From assembly GCF_004363235.1 (NCBI RefSeq), contig NZ_SNYW01000007.1, positions 170,944 to 234,943 of the forward strand: a stretch of 64,000 bases of DNA, read 5' to 3'. Made by a program: the position numbers and the translations under genes. Positions within the stretch are counted from its first letter, which is position 1, and each line of letters starts with the position of its first letter. This DNA comes from Dongia mobilis (GTDB lineage Bacteria; Pseudomonadota; Alphaproteobacteria; Dongiales; Dongiaceae). This document shows positions 24,393 to 32,566 of this stretch, piece by piece. The notes beneath the pieces were generated by a model. It was not told the DNA's origin. It saw nothing but the letters and a program-made list of their open reading frames with translations, and made no database searches.

Positions 24393-24428
24393 CCCTCATA
24401 TTTGATAAATGTGATAAACCCTCATATT
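24393..24428. promoter_or_regulatory. AT-rich divergent control region with a 10-bp direct repeat
   Basis: CCCTCATATT occurs at 24393-24402 and 24419-24428, flanking TGATAAATGTGATAAA. The patch is much richer in A/T than its surroundings and separates the NmrA-like and TetR genes. It probably holds both promoters and the regulator's sites, but no perfect palindrome is present. Confidence 0.5.
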
Positions 24429-24494
24429 ATTCCCGTCAAGCCGGAATCGGGCGGGCAACCAGCCCCGGGGGCGTGCATTGAGGAGCGAGGGGGC

Positions 24495-25100
24495 ATGAGC
24501 GAGTCGGCGGCATTGCGGCGGGCGCCATCCCAGGCACGCAGCCGCGAGCGGGTGGAGAAGATGCTGGCGGCGGCTGTGGAGATCATCGCGGCGCAGGGCA
24601 GCGACGCCCTGCGCATGAGCGAGGTGGCAGAGACAGCCGGCGTCTCGATCGGCTCGCTCTATCAGTTCTTTCCCGACAAGGCGGCGATCATCCGCACCCT
24701 GGCTGCGCGCTACAACGAGGAAGGACGCCGCTGCATTGCGGACGAATTGGGCGGCGTGCGCGATGCCGACAGCCTGCGCACGGCCTTCGGTCGCCTGATC
24801 GACATCTATTACGCGGCGTTTCTGGCCGAGCCGGTGCGGCGCGATGTCTGGTCCGGCATGATGGCCGACCCTGGTTTGCGCGCCTTTGAACTGGCGGAGA
24901 GCCGTGGCAATGCCGCACTGCTCGCAGCCGCCATGCTGAAGGTGCGGCCGCGGGGCAACCGGCGCCGGATCGAGGCCGCGGCACTCGCCATCATGGTACT
25001 GGGCGAGCAGGCGATGCGCCTTGCCGTCTCGCTTCCGCGCGCCGAGGGCGATGCTGTGATCGAGGCCTACAAGCGCATGGCGATGCAGGAACTGGCCTGA
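24495..25100 (+). CDS. TetR-family transcriptional regulator
   Basis: The 201-residue protein has the TetR HTH over residues 14-62 (RERVEKMLAAAVEIIAAQGS, then MSEVAETAGVSIGSLYQFFP) and a C-terminal domain with the TetR_C pattern RRDVWSGMMADPGL. The ATG at 24495 follows GGAGCGAGGGGG. The upstream open frame has no good start. It is divergent from the NmrA-like gene, its likely target; the inducer is unknown. Confidence 0.88.
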   Translation: MSESAALRRAPSQARSRERVEKMLAAAVEIIAAQGSDALRMSEVAETAGVSIGSLYQFFPDKAAIIRTLAARYNEEGRRCIADELGGVRDADSLRTAFGRLIDIYYAAFLAEPVRRDVWSGMMADPGLRAFELAESRGNAALLAAAMLKVRPRGNRRRIEAAALAIMVLGEQAMRLAVSLPRAEGDAVIEAYKRMAMQELA

Positions 25101-25164
25101 ACGGGGTGGTCCGCCCCCGATAAACAGCCCGATAGATATCCCAACAAATAGACTGTCACGTCAC

Positions 25165-26361
25165 CTAGAGGGTGGCGATGCAATCGACCAGGCGGTCCAC
25201 CTCCGCCTCGCTGTTGTAGTAATGCGGCGAGGCACGAACCAGGACCGGCAGAGACCGCGCCTCGGCATCGAGCCTTGTGGTATCCGGATCCGACGACCCG
25301 ATGGTGATGCCGGCGCGACCGGCGGTGGCGACAATCTCATGCGCCGGAATGCGCTCATGGCTGAAGCTGACAATGGCGCTGGGATCGTTGCCGAGGTCGC
25401 GCAGCTTCACTCCGGCAATGGCGCCGAGCCCCTCGCGCAGCCTCCGTGCCAGCGACTTGCAGCGCGCCTCGATCAAATCGAGGCCGATCGCGAGCGCATA
25501 GTCGATGGCGGCACCCAGCCCGGTCTGGGCCGCGTAATTGTTCTCCCAGTTCTCGAAGCGGCGCGCATCGGCGCGCAATTGGTAGCGATCGCGCGCCACC
25601 CAGGGGGCGGCATGATGGTCGATCATCGGTGGCTCCAGCCGGTCCAGGAAGCTCCGCCGCACATAGAGGAAGCCGCTGCCGCGCGGTCCGCGCAGGAATT
25701 TGCGCCCGGTGGCCGACAGCATGTCGCAGCCCAGCGCCGCCACATCCGTTACCATTTGTCCGACCGCCTGGCAGGCATCGAGCAGATAGGGAATGTCGTG
25801 GGCGCGCGCCACGCGCCCGATCGCCGCCGCCGGGTTGGCGAGGCCGCCATTGGTGGGGACCCAGGTGACGGCGATCAGTTTCACGCGTCCGTCGATCATG
25901 GCAGCGAGAGCCCCCACGTCGATCTCGCCGCTGGGGGCGTTGGGGATGATCTCGATCAGCGCGCCGCTGCGCCTTGCCGCCTGCAGCATGGCGACATAAT
26001 TGGCGCCGTATTCCGCCTGGGCGGTGAGGATGCGGTCGCCCGGCCGAAAGGTCAGGGCCAGGCCATAGAAGGCCATCTGCCAGGCGACCGTCGCGTTCTC
26101 GACCAGTGCCACTTCGTCCCGCGCCGCGTTGAGGAGGCGGGCGACCGAATCATAGACCGCGCCGAGGCGCGCCGCCTCGCGGGCTGCCGCGGCATAGCCG
26201 CCGATTTCCGCCTCGAGGTCGAGATGGTTCTTCTGCGCGTCGAGCACGATTCTCGGCATCAGGGCGGCGCCGGCATTGTGCAGATAGGCGCTCTCCGGAT
26301 GCGCCAGGATGCCCGGCGTTTCGGCGCGGATGCGGTCGAGGTCCAGCACGACGCCCGCCAT
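25165..26361 (-). CDS. Aminotransferase class V-fold PLP enzyme (cysteine desulfurase-like)
   Basis: The 398-residue protein has the fold-type I pattern of class V enzymes. Asp195 in LLDACQAVGQ binds the PLP pyridine nitrogen, and Lys221 in SATGRKFLRGPRGSG forms the Schiff base. The RGPRG loop follows the lysine as in NifS/SufS and EgtE-like C-S lyases. No active-site Cys loop of a true desulfurase stands out, so a lyase or aminotransferase role is more likely. Its stop is near the TetR gene end, and the next gene upstream is a lipoprotein on the same strand. Confidence 0.85.
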   Translation of the reverse strand: MAGVVLDLDRIRAETPGILAHPESAYLHNAGAALMPRIVLDAQKNHLDLEAEIGGYAAAAREAARLGAVYDSVARLLNAARDEVALVENATVAWQMAFYGLALTFRPGDRILTAQAEYGANYVAMLQAARRSGALIEIIPNAPSGEIDVGALAAMIDGRVKLIAVTWVPTNGGLANPAAAIGRVARAHDIPYLLDACQAVGQMVTDVAALGCDMLSATGRKFLRGPRGSGFLYVRRSFLDRLEPPMIDHHAAPWVARDRYQLRADARRFENWENNYAAQTGLGAAIDYALAIGLDLIEARCKSLARRLREGLGAIAGVKLRDLGNDPSAIVSFSHERIPAHEIVATAGRAGITIGSSDPDTTRLDAEARSLPVLVRASPHYYNSEAEVDRLVDCIATL

Positions 26362-26365
26362 TGCC

Positions 26366-26860
26366 TCAGGGCACCAGGATGGCGCTCAGGCGGTCATAGC
26401 CCCAATCGATATCGGCGATCTTCCACGTCCCTTCGACCTGCGCGAGATCGAGTTTCACCTCGCTTGTGCTTCCCATGTTCTCGATGCTGACGATGGCTTG
26501 GGTCGCGTCGGGTGTAGTCGATTTGGTGATGGCGATATCGACCCGGGTCACGTTCCATTCCTGCGACCCCACGAAGGGATCGCCGTTGAGCGCCGGCGGC
26601 TCGTCGGCCGCGGCTGCCTGGTCGAAATCGGCCTCGATCGCCGCCACCATCGCCGGCGTGAAATAGCGCTGCAGCACATCGCTCTTGCTGTAATCGAGAC
26701 CGGCGCCGGCACCCTTGCCTTCGTAATGTCCGTAGAGCTCGGCAAGGAATTCCTGCGGGCTCGACGTCTCGGCGGTCGCGTGGCTGGCGCAGGCGCCCAT
26801 CAGCAGGGCGGCGCCGAGGATGACGAGGCTGGCGGCGCGGCGGGTGATGCTCTGGGTCAT
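26366..26860 (-). CDS. DUF3828-like lipoprotein
   Basis: The 164-residue protein has a lipoprotein signal with lipobox LMGAC, so it is predicted to be lipid-anchored in the envelope. The mature part (for example SPQEFLAELYGHYEGKGAGAG, then RYFTPAMVAAIEADF and the C-terminal GTWKIADIDW) resembles DUF3828/NTF2-like periplasmic proteins. The ATG at 26860 is favoured over 26866 because AAGGAAG lies 6 bases before it. It lies 4 bases upstream of the PLP enzyme gene. Confidence 0.75.
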   Translation of the reverse strand: MTQSITRRAASLVILGAALLMGACASHATAETSSPQEFLAELYGHYEGKGAGAGLDYSKSDVLQRYFTPAMVAAIEADFDQAAAADEPPALNGDPFVGSQEWNVTRVDIAITKSTTPDATQAIVSIENMGSTSEVKLDLAQVEGTWKIADIDWGYDRLSAILVP

Positions 26861-26894
26861 GCGCATCTTCCTTGATTGGCCATGGAGGGGCGGC

Positions 26895-27293
26895 TCAGCT
26901 CAGGCCGGGATCGGGCCGGAGATCGAAGTGAAAGACCTTCGCCATGATCTGCCAGCGCCCGTCGAGCTTGACGAAGGTGAGGAGATCGGTGAAGGCCCTG
27001 GGGCCGATCGCGCAGTTGACCTTGGCGATGGCGGTGACGGGGCCGGCGAAATCGATCGAGAGGATGCGGTCGGCGCGGGGTTCGCCGCGGGATCCCGGGG
27101 CCGGGCGCTTGTCCACCACCGGGAAATACTCGTCCATGCTCATGTGGAGCAGCTTGCCCTCGCTGGCGCAGGCATAGATCGCCTGGGGGTGGAACACCTG
27201 GGCCAGCATCTGCGTGTCAGACCGGTAGAGTCCCTCGAAATAAATCTTGAGGGCGTCGACGATCTCCTGAAAACCGGCATCGGCCTGCAACAT
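26895..27293 (-). CDS. NTF2-like (lumazine-binding-type) protein
   Basis: The 132-residue protein has the SnoaL/NTF2-like cone fold pattern: an N-terminal helix pair (FQEIVDALKIYFEGLYRSD), LAQVFHPQAIYACASEGKLL, and the ending LTFVKLDGRWQIMAKVFHFD. This matches the putative lumazine-binding group used in small-molecule binding or hydrolysis. No catalytic residues can be assigned. It is followed on the same strand by the DUF3828 gene, which has a related fold. Confidence 0.8.
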   Translation of the reverse strand: MLQADAGFQEIVDALKIYFEGLYRSDTQMLAQVFHPQAIYACASEGKLLHMSMDEYFPVVDKRPAPGSRGEPRADRILSIDFAGPVTAIAKVNCAIGPRAFTDLLTFVKLDGRWQIMAKVFHFDLRPDPGLS

Positions 27294-27411
27294 CTCTCGC
27301 CTCGCGAAGAATCCAGATCTCGGGCGAGATTAGACCTTGCCACGCCGTCTTGCCTAGATGCTTTGATTTCAGTTGGCTGGTATAGTCGCGCGTCGCCACG
27401 CGGGAGGGGTC

Positions 27412-27660
27412 ATGAAAATCGTCAAGATCGGGATCGACGACATCTATGTGCCGCAGGCGCTGCGCGCCAAGGAGGTTGATGCCGCGAAGGTCGAGCGCCT
27501 CGCCCTCGACATCGCCGAGAAGGGCCTGCTCGATCCGATCCTGGTCCGCGCCGACAAGAACCGCCACGTGCTGGTCAGCGGCCGCCACCGTCTCGAAGCC
27601 ATGAAGTCGCTGGGCGAGACACAGATCGCCTGCAATGTCGTGCAGCCGACCAAACGCTAG
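27412..27660 (+). CDS. Stand-alone ParB/Srx-type N-terminal domain protein
   Basis: The 82-residue protein covers only a ParB N-terminal-like domain: IYVPQALRAKEVDAAKVERL, LLDPILVRADKNRHVLVSG and the box GRHRLEAMKSLG, the phosphate-contacting arginine loop. It lacks the HTH and dimer domains of partition ParB and has no ParA neighbour. Such solitary domains may be CTP- or ATP-binding switches. GGGAGGGGTC precedes the ATG at 27412. The following exported cupin gene is 20 bases away. Confidence 0.82.
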   Translation: MKIVKIGIDDIYVPQALRAKEVDAAKVERLALDIAEKGLLDPILVRADKNRHVLVSGRHRLEAMKSLGETQIACNVVQPTKR

Positions 27661-27680
27661 TTCACCGGGGAGAGTAAATC

Positions 27681-28109
27681 ATGCGCAAGCTTCTGCTGGT
27701 CGCCGCCTGCCTGTATTTCGCACCGACCGTCCTTGTCCCCGCCTTGGCCGAGGAACAGCCAGCCATCAGCGTCACGCCCATCGTCACCGCCAGCGCGACT
27801 GCGACCGGCCAGCCGATCCGCATGCCGGATGGCGATCTCGAGATGGTGGCGGCCCTCTACGAGATCGCGCCGGGTGCCATCCTCCCCGAACACCGCCATC
27901 CCTATCCGCGCTACGCCTATGTGCAGCAGGGGACACTCCAGGTCGACAACACCGAAGCGGGGACAAGCGTCGTCTACAAGCCGGGCGACGTGGTGGTCGA
28001 GGCGGTCGGCCAATGGCACAAGGGCACCAATGTCGGCACCGAGCCGGTGAAGCTCCTCGTCTTCGACTTCATCGCGAAGGGCGCGAAGAATGTGGAAATG
28101 AAGGAATAA
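27681..28109 (+). CDS. Exported cupin-domain protein
   Basis: The 142-residue protein has a signal peptide (LLLVAACLYFAPTVLVPALA) and a single cupin domain with the first motif PEHRHPYPRYAYVQQGTL, including the His pair and a shortened Glu region. The second motif is YKPGDVVVEAVGQWHKG, with its His. It is therefore probably a periplasmic metal-binding protein. The last gene before the tRNA-Gly island, it is intact; the orphan tRNA fragment begins 54 bases after its stop. Confidence 0.85.
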   Translation: MRKLLLVAACLYFAPTVLVPALAEEQPAISVTPIVTASATATGQPIRMPDGDLEMVAALYEIAPGAILPEHRHPYPRYAYVQQGTLQVDNTEAGTSVVYKPGDVVVEAVGQWHKGTNVGTEPVKLLVFDFIAKGAKNVEMKE

Positions 28110-28163
28110 GCCGAACGCCCGGTCGGGAGGCGCGCTGGCTGAAGCTGATTTTGGGGAATGAAG

Positions 28164-28212
28164 AAACTGGAGCGGGCGAAGGGATTCGAACCCTCGACCC
28201 CAACCTTGGCAA
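28164..28212 (-). repeat. Left attachment site: orphan 3' fragment of tRNA-Gly
   Basis: These 49 bases are identical to 37499-37547. They include the CCA end, acceptor 3' strand, T-arm and the 3' side up to the anticodon loop of tRNA-Gly(GCC), then diverge. This is the expected product of site-specific integration at a tRNA 3' end. Confidence 0.93.
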
Positions 28213-28338
28213 AGGTGGCGTCGGCATTCTCCGGTGTTTGCTGGGATTTGATGCGTCCGCATAACATATTGACAAATAATAAAATTTCATGTTCTTTTGT
28301 TCTCTGTCGCTTGACGGCATCCCCTTGATTTCTCCGTG

Positions 28339-28360
28339 CCGTGGCGACTTGGTGGCGACA
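28339..28360 (+). repeat. Left arm-type repeat pair (GTGGCGAC twice, 11-bp spacing)
   Basis: GTGGCGAC occurs at 28341-28348 and 28352-28359, one helical turn apart, inside a 22-base segment that matches 37416-37437 at 20 positions in the same orientation. Location near both ends of the element suggests arm-type sites for the integrase or excisionase. Confidence 0.65.
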
Positions 28361-28379
28361 TTATAGAGCCGGAAATGCC

Positions 28380-29678
28380 GTGGCAACGATCAAAATCACC
28401 AAGAGAACGGTCGATAGCCTCACCCCCCAAGACAAGCCTTACGCGGTCTATGATTCCGAACTGAAAGGTTTCGGCATCCGTGTGCAGCCATCGGGGGTCG
28501 CCTCCTATATCGTGGAATATCGGCCCGATGGCGGCGGGCGGGCGGTTGCCAAGAAGCGGATGGCAATTGGCCGAGTGGGCGAGTTGACCCCGGACAAGGC
28601 CCGCGAAATCGCCAAAGATCGGCTGTCGGAAGTGCGCCAAGGCGTTGACCCCCTCTCAGACCGGCAGACAAAGCGCCGGGAAATGAAAGTCTCGGGGCTG
28701 ATCGACCTGTGGGAAGAAATTCGACCCACCGGTAAGCGAACCGGTAGACCGATGGCGGAGCGAACCCGCAGCTACACGCTGGCGAGATTGCGTCACCATG
28801 TCGTCCCCATCCTGGGCAGTAAGCGAGTCAGCGAAGTGACCGTTGACGATGTGAACGACCTTATCAGGCGAGTAACTGCTGGCGAGACGAAGCTGGATGG
28901 GGAATCCGCCAAGAAACGGGGCCGAATCCGCGTCCGGGGTGGCGAAGGTGCAGCCCGGAAGGTCGCAAGCGATCTTTCCATCATCTATGGCTTTGCCATC
29001 GAGAAGCGAATTGTTGCCATCAATCCTGTGACAGCGGCCAGAAAGCCTAAGGCCGGAAAGCGATTCGATTTCTTGCGGACCGAGGAAATCAAGGAGTTAG
29101 GTCAGGCACTCAGCGATATGGAGCAAGAGGGGGCGAATGGGGCCGGGATCACCATCCTTCGGCTGCTGTTGATCACCGGCGCGCGCCCAGCGGAGATCGA
29201 GGGCCTCCGCTGGGAGGAATTGGATTTGAAGGCGCGATGCATTCGGGTGCGGAACAGCAAAACGGGGTACTCCGTTCGACCGTTACCCCCTTCTGCTATC
29301 TCGATCCTGAAGAAGCAGAGCAGAGTTAACGATAGCCCTTATGTCTTTCCCGCCACCAGGGGCGACGGGCACTTTCTCGGCTCCAAGAAGCTCTGGAACG
29401 AGGCGCGCCGCCGCGCCAAGCTGCCTGAAAAGGTACGGTACCATGCGCGACATACTGTCGCATCTCTGGCCCTGTCCGAAGGTCATGATGTGGCATCCGT
29501 GGCGGCCATTATGGGGCACGCAAATCCGAGGACGACGCTGACTGTCTATGCCCATGTCCTCGACAAAAAAGCGACCCAGGCGGCGGATCAAGTGGGTGCC
29601 AAAATCCGCGATGCCTTGAATGGTGGGAGTAGGCGCCGCAAGAAGGCGGCTCTCAAAAAAACTTCTCCAACCTCGTGA
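28380..29678 (+). CDS. Tyrosine site-specific integrase
   Basis: The 432-residue protein has an N-terminal arm-binding domain (DUF4102-like, LTPQDKPYAVYDSELKGFGI), a core-binding domain near residues 100-215, and a catalytic domain. Catalytic residues are present: Arg269 (LITGARPAEI), Lys294 (NSKTGY), Arg357 (YHARHT, with Tyr in place of the first His), His380 (IMGH) and the nucleophile Tyr390 (LTVYAHV). I chose the GTG at 28380; an earlier in-frame GTG at 28341 falls inside the arm-type repeat. It lies beside the left attachment site and should catalyse integration at tRNA-Gly. Confidence 0.92.
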   Translation: MATIKITKRTVDSLTPQDKPYAVYDSELKGFGIRVQPSGVASYIVEYRPDGGGRAVAKKRMAIGRVGELTPDKAREIAKDRLSEVRQGVDPLSDRQTKRREMKVSGLIDLWEEIRPTGKRTGRPMAERTRSYTLARLRHHVVPILGSKRVSEVTVDDVNDLIRRVTAGETKLDGESAKKRGRIRVRGGEGAARKVASDLSIIYGFAIEKRIVAINPVTAARKPKAGKRFDFLRTEEIKELGQALSDMEQEGANGAGITILRLLLITGARPAEIEGLRWEELDLKARCIRVRNSKTGYSVRPLPPSAISILKKQSRVNDSPYVFPATRGDGHFLGSKKLWNEARRRAKLPEKVRYHARHTVASLALSEGHDVASVAAIMGHANPRTTLTVYAHVLDKKATQAADQVGAKIRDALNGGSRRRKKAALKKTSPTS

Positions 29679-29740
29679 AGAATTTTCGCGTTTGACGGTA
29701 TTTACTGCCTACAGAGGCAGCTTGCCTCTGGAAACTCTAC

Positions 29741-30040
29741 ATGGAGCTTCCAGTGAATCCGGAATTTCTGACACGCGATAGAGCCGCCCAATACATCACT
29801 GAACACTTTGGCCTGCCTTGCGCCAAGAAGACGCTCGAAAAATGGGCGGTGACTGGCGGCGGGCCGAAATTCGTCCGCTGCGGCGCTCGCGTCCTTTATT
29901 CGCCTCGGGATATCGAAGTCTGGATCAGAAGTCGAACATCCGTCCCATTGGAATCCACCTCAACGCGCCCGGTTCAAGCGGAACCGCAGCACACTCATGC
30001 CGAAAATCAGGCCGTCGAGCGACGGATACGCCCCAATTGA
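29741..30040 (+). CDS. AlpA/excisionase-like helix-turn-helix protein
   Basis: The 99-residue protein has a MerR-like winged HTH in residues 9-65: LTRDRAAQYITEHFGLPCAK, then TLEKWAVTGGGPKFVRCGAR and VLYSPRDIEVWI. This is the HTH_17/AlpA pattern found in recombination directionality factors and prophage regulators. The C-terminal 35 residues are polar and probably disordered. Its place 62 bases after the integrase gene supports a role in excision or integrase control. Confidence 0.8.
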   Translation: MELPVNPEFLTRDRAAQYITEHFGLPCAKKTLEKWAVTGGGPKFVRCGARVLYSPRDIEVWIRSRTSVPLESTSTRPVQAEPQHTHAENQAVERRIRPN

Positions 30041-30136
30041 AATTGGAAATTTGACACTACCAATAGGTGTGGTTCTATTTGAGAGTGGGCGCTTTTGTCC
30101 GCATCAAGTCTGTAACCTCAACCGAAGGAGTAGATA

Positions 30137-30361
30137 ATGAGCAACGAACTTAATCAGAATGGCGACGACTTCATCCTGTTGCCCGCGTCGATGGGCGGTG
30201 GCGCCTTGGTGCGTCGAAGCCAAATTGCGGGCGCGCGTGCGAACGGGCCGGATGGCTCGATCGTCTATGCGATGAGTGGCCCCAGCATCTACACCACCGC
30301 AACGATTCCGCAGATCGGAAAGTATCTGAACGCAGAAGCTGTCGAACTTCGACGCGACTAG
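30137..30361 (+). CDS. Hypothetical small protein of the island
   Basis: The 74-residue protein (starting MSNELNQNGDDFILLPASMG) has a compact beta-rich pattern with the segment GGGALVRRSQIAGARANGPD and no Cys, signal or membrane segment. A GAAGGAGTAGATA site gives a confident ATG. I do not recognise a family. It lies between the HTH gene and the degenerate integrase-like gene in the same direction, so it may belong to the element's recombination or regulation module. Confidence 0.65.
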   Translation: MSNELNQNGDDFILLPASMGGGALVRRSQIAGARANGPDGSIVYAMSGPSIYTTATIPQIGKYLNAEAVELRRD

Positions 30362-30434
30362 CCCAAAACCCGGTGAGCCGCCCATAACCTCATGGGCGGC
30401 TTACATTTGGGCCGATGGTATTCAGGAGAGCGAC

Positions 30435-31619
30435 TTGTTGGCGGCACACTTTTCCCCTCTGACGAACATCTCGAACGCAGACATCCTGAGTCTGAAAATC
30501 AGGGAAAAAGAGTATCAGGTCGATATCGGAGAGCTGAGTATCGGCAATGACGAAGTTCAAGCGCGACTGCAATTGCGCGTTCGAGAGAACGGCACGAAAG
30601 CGTTTATCGTTCGATACAGAGGGTATAATGCTCGCAGACGCCGCTACGAAACCATCGGCTCAATTCACGATTATTCAATCAATGAGGCCATTAATTCCGC
30701 CTGCCAAGCCGTAGCCGCGACCTACAATGGCGATGAAGCAAGGCCGGCACGAACGAAAGAGAGTATTGCCTTTGGAGCTGCCTTCAGTCTCTACGGGCAG
30801 AGGCTTGGCCGCAAACCTTCCGAGTGGCACAAGACAGCCTGTAACCACATCCGACAACATGCTCTTCCAGGGCTTGTCGACCGTCAACTGAGATCAATAT
30901 CCCGTGCCGAACTTGTTAAAATTGTCCAACATCAATCATCTATCAATAGATCATGCGGCCTGAATCTATTGAAGTCACTACGGGCATTCATGTCGTGGTG
31001 CGCGGATGAAAGATTTGTCCGGGCGAATCCTCTTTGGCGCATCCGGCTTCCTTCACCAATCCCACGAAGCAGTAGATTTCTTAGCGTCGATGAGTTGGCC
31101 GCCATTTACCTGGCCGCCGAACAGCTGGGGGCGCCCTGGCACCCAATGATCGCAATTGCCATCTCCACCAGTGAGGCAATGGAAGATATCAGACAGTTAC
31201 AAGCGGATCAGATTGATTTGCTAAGGGGGATATGGCGGCGTCCCGGTCCGCGTGATGGATTGTCCTACAATGTCTATTTGAGCGGTTTAGCCCAAAATGC
31301 CCTCAGTATGCTGCCGCAACGAAATGGATGCCTCTTCGTATCGCCAAGAGAGATAAAGCGCATACGTCGTCCATGGGATGCACCCGCATCGCCGGTCTAT
31401 TTTCGTGACGGTATCGTAAAGGAGTTAGTGCGGCGCAGCGAGATTAGCGGCACATGGTCGCTTCGGGATTTACGGGTTAGCGTAAAAAGGCATCTCGGCC
31501 GTATTTCCAAGACCCATCAACCTCAGTGGGCTGAATGGGCTGAAATGTTGAAGCGATCCATAGAATATCTGAAGACGGGAATGCCTCCGACAACGGAAGA
31601 TGATGATGTTGTGCTTTGA
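30435..31619 (+). CDS. Degenerate tyrosine recombinase-like protein
   Basis: The 394-residue protein keeps the integrase shape: an arm-type N-terminus (RLQLRVRENGTKAFIVRYRG), a SAM-like core-binding domain near 110-200 and a catalytic-like domain. The catalytic set is broken. The first Arg motif TGxR is TSEA (AISTSEAMEDI), the HxxR box is RDLR without the His, and no tyrosine lies in a GH-x(n)-Y context at the C-terminus. It is probably not a recombinase, perhaps a DNA-binding accessory or a regulator. The start is TTG behind CAGGAGAG. Confidence 0.75.
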   Translation: MLAAHFSPLTNISNADILSLKIREKEYQVDIGELSIGNDEVQARLQLRVRENGTKAFIVRYRGYNARRRRYETIGSIHDYSINEAINSACQAVAATYNGDEARPARTKESIAFGAAFSLYGQRLGRKPSEWHKTACNHIRQHALPGLVDRQLRSISRAELVKIVQHQSSINRSCGLNLLKSLRAFMSWCADERFVRANPLWRIRLPSPIPRSSRFLSVDELAAIYLAAEQLGAPWHPMIAIAISTSEAMEDIRQLQADQIDLLRGIWRRPGPRDGLSYNVYLSGLAQNALSMLPQRNGCLFVSPREIKRIRRPWDAPASPVYFRDGIVKELVRRSEISGTWSLRDLRVSVKRHLGRISKTHQPQWAEWAEMLKRSIEYLKTGMPPTTEDDDVVL

Positions 31620-32566
31620 TGAGCGTCGTGCCTTCGACGCCGTTTGAACGCAGGGAGTTTCATCGCTGAAATGCTAATGAGTTAGCAGACCATCTGATTT
31701 CCTAGACGCGGTCACAACTGGCGCCTTGTCTATGAAATGCAGTGAAATAGAGCGAACCAAGCTGACAATAAATGCGCGATTCGAAAGAGGGAATTCGTAT
31801 CTGTCAGATTCTTCTAGCCAAAAAATCTAGAAGAAACGCGAATATGCACCTCGATCTATTGCCATAGGCTCGTCAATGTCGAATCGAATTAGAAAGACAG
31901 ACACGTAGTTCGGAGAGTGTTCCCGCCAAGAGTCTCTGGGAACAAGAAGTTTTTGGAATCGGGAGCACAGCAGTATGGAAGTGCGAGGGGCAGCGACCTC
32001 AACAGTCATCTGCCCGTGGCGCACTCAACTCTTACCATGACTTGCTATGGTGAATACGGCACGAGTCATTTCATGGAGTGCGAATTCGATCGTGCTGTCA
32101 CTGCCCGAGGCGAGATAACTGCCTCCACTAAACTTATCAACTTAGACATCAGATGAAAAATGAACGGACAAGAGAATAAGCAAACGGAAATGAATAGAAG
32201 AGATACCGGGAAGTAACTATCACATCAAAAATTGAAAGCAGATACCGGATCGTAACGGAGCAGGAAAGCACTTTCAGGAACAGGAAAATTCAGGGTCTAT
32301 CATTGAAGGAAGTAGCAGAGAAATCGGAAGTGTAGAAAAGGAAGGTGCCGTGACGAAAGTTGCGGCACTCTCCGATTGGTCAGTTTGCGAAGACACGCAT
32401 TACAAGAATTTATATAGAGAGCGTCAACGATTAATTATGCCCAGTCAGAAATCAAACCCAGTGCGGGGTAAAACAAGAACATGCGGCGATTTCTTAACCG
32501 TGCTATGAGCGACAAAGAAGGGAGTGTCGTTGATTCTCCGTTGCCGGATAGAAAGGACGCAATGGA
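31620..32566. other. AT-rich intergenic region with repeats and no well-supported gene
   Basis: This 947-base stretch is the most AT-rich in the window. It contains an inverted repeat (TTCTTCTAG at 31809-31817 and CTAGAAGAA at 31827-31835) and an imperfect 16-bp direct repeat (GATACCGG-N3-GTAAC at 32202-32217 and 32241-32256). Short open frames exist (for example a 52-codon GTG frame at 32350-32508 and a 24-codon frame at 32505-32576 that overlaps the next gene's start), but none has convincing coding character. It probably holds the methyltransferase promoter and decayed sequence. Confidence 0.6.
32202..32256. repeat. Imperfect 16-bp direct repeat upstream of the methyltransferase gene
   Basis: GATACCGGGAAGTAAC and GATACCGGATCGTAAC differ at three positions and start 39 bases apart, roughly 300 bases before the methyltransferase start. 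They could be binding sites for a controller or recombination protein. Confidence 0.5.

Noticed and set aside
28164..28212. A second tRNA-Gly gene
   Set aside because: Only the 3' part matches; sequence beyond the anticodon loop cannot fold as a tRNA.
28341..28379. Early GTG start for the integrase
   Set aside because: It falls in the repeat pair proposed as an arm-type site and has no Shine-Dalgarno; the GTG at 28380 begins the conserved N-terminus.
31827..32156. Small open frames on both strands in the AT-rich island gap
   Set aside because: They overlap each other, lack ribosome sites and show no domain; kept as part of the gap description only.
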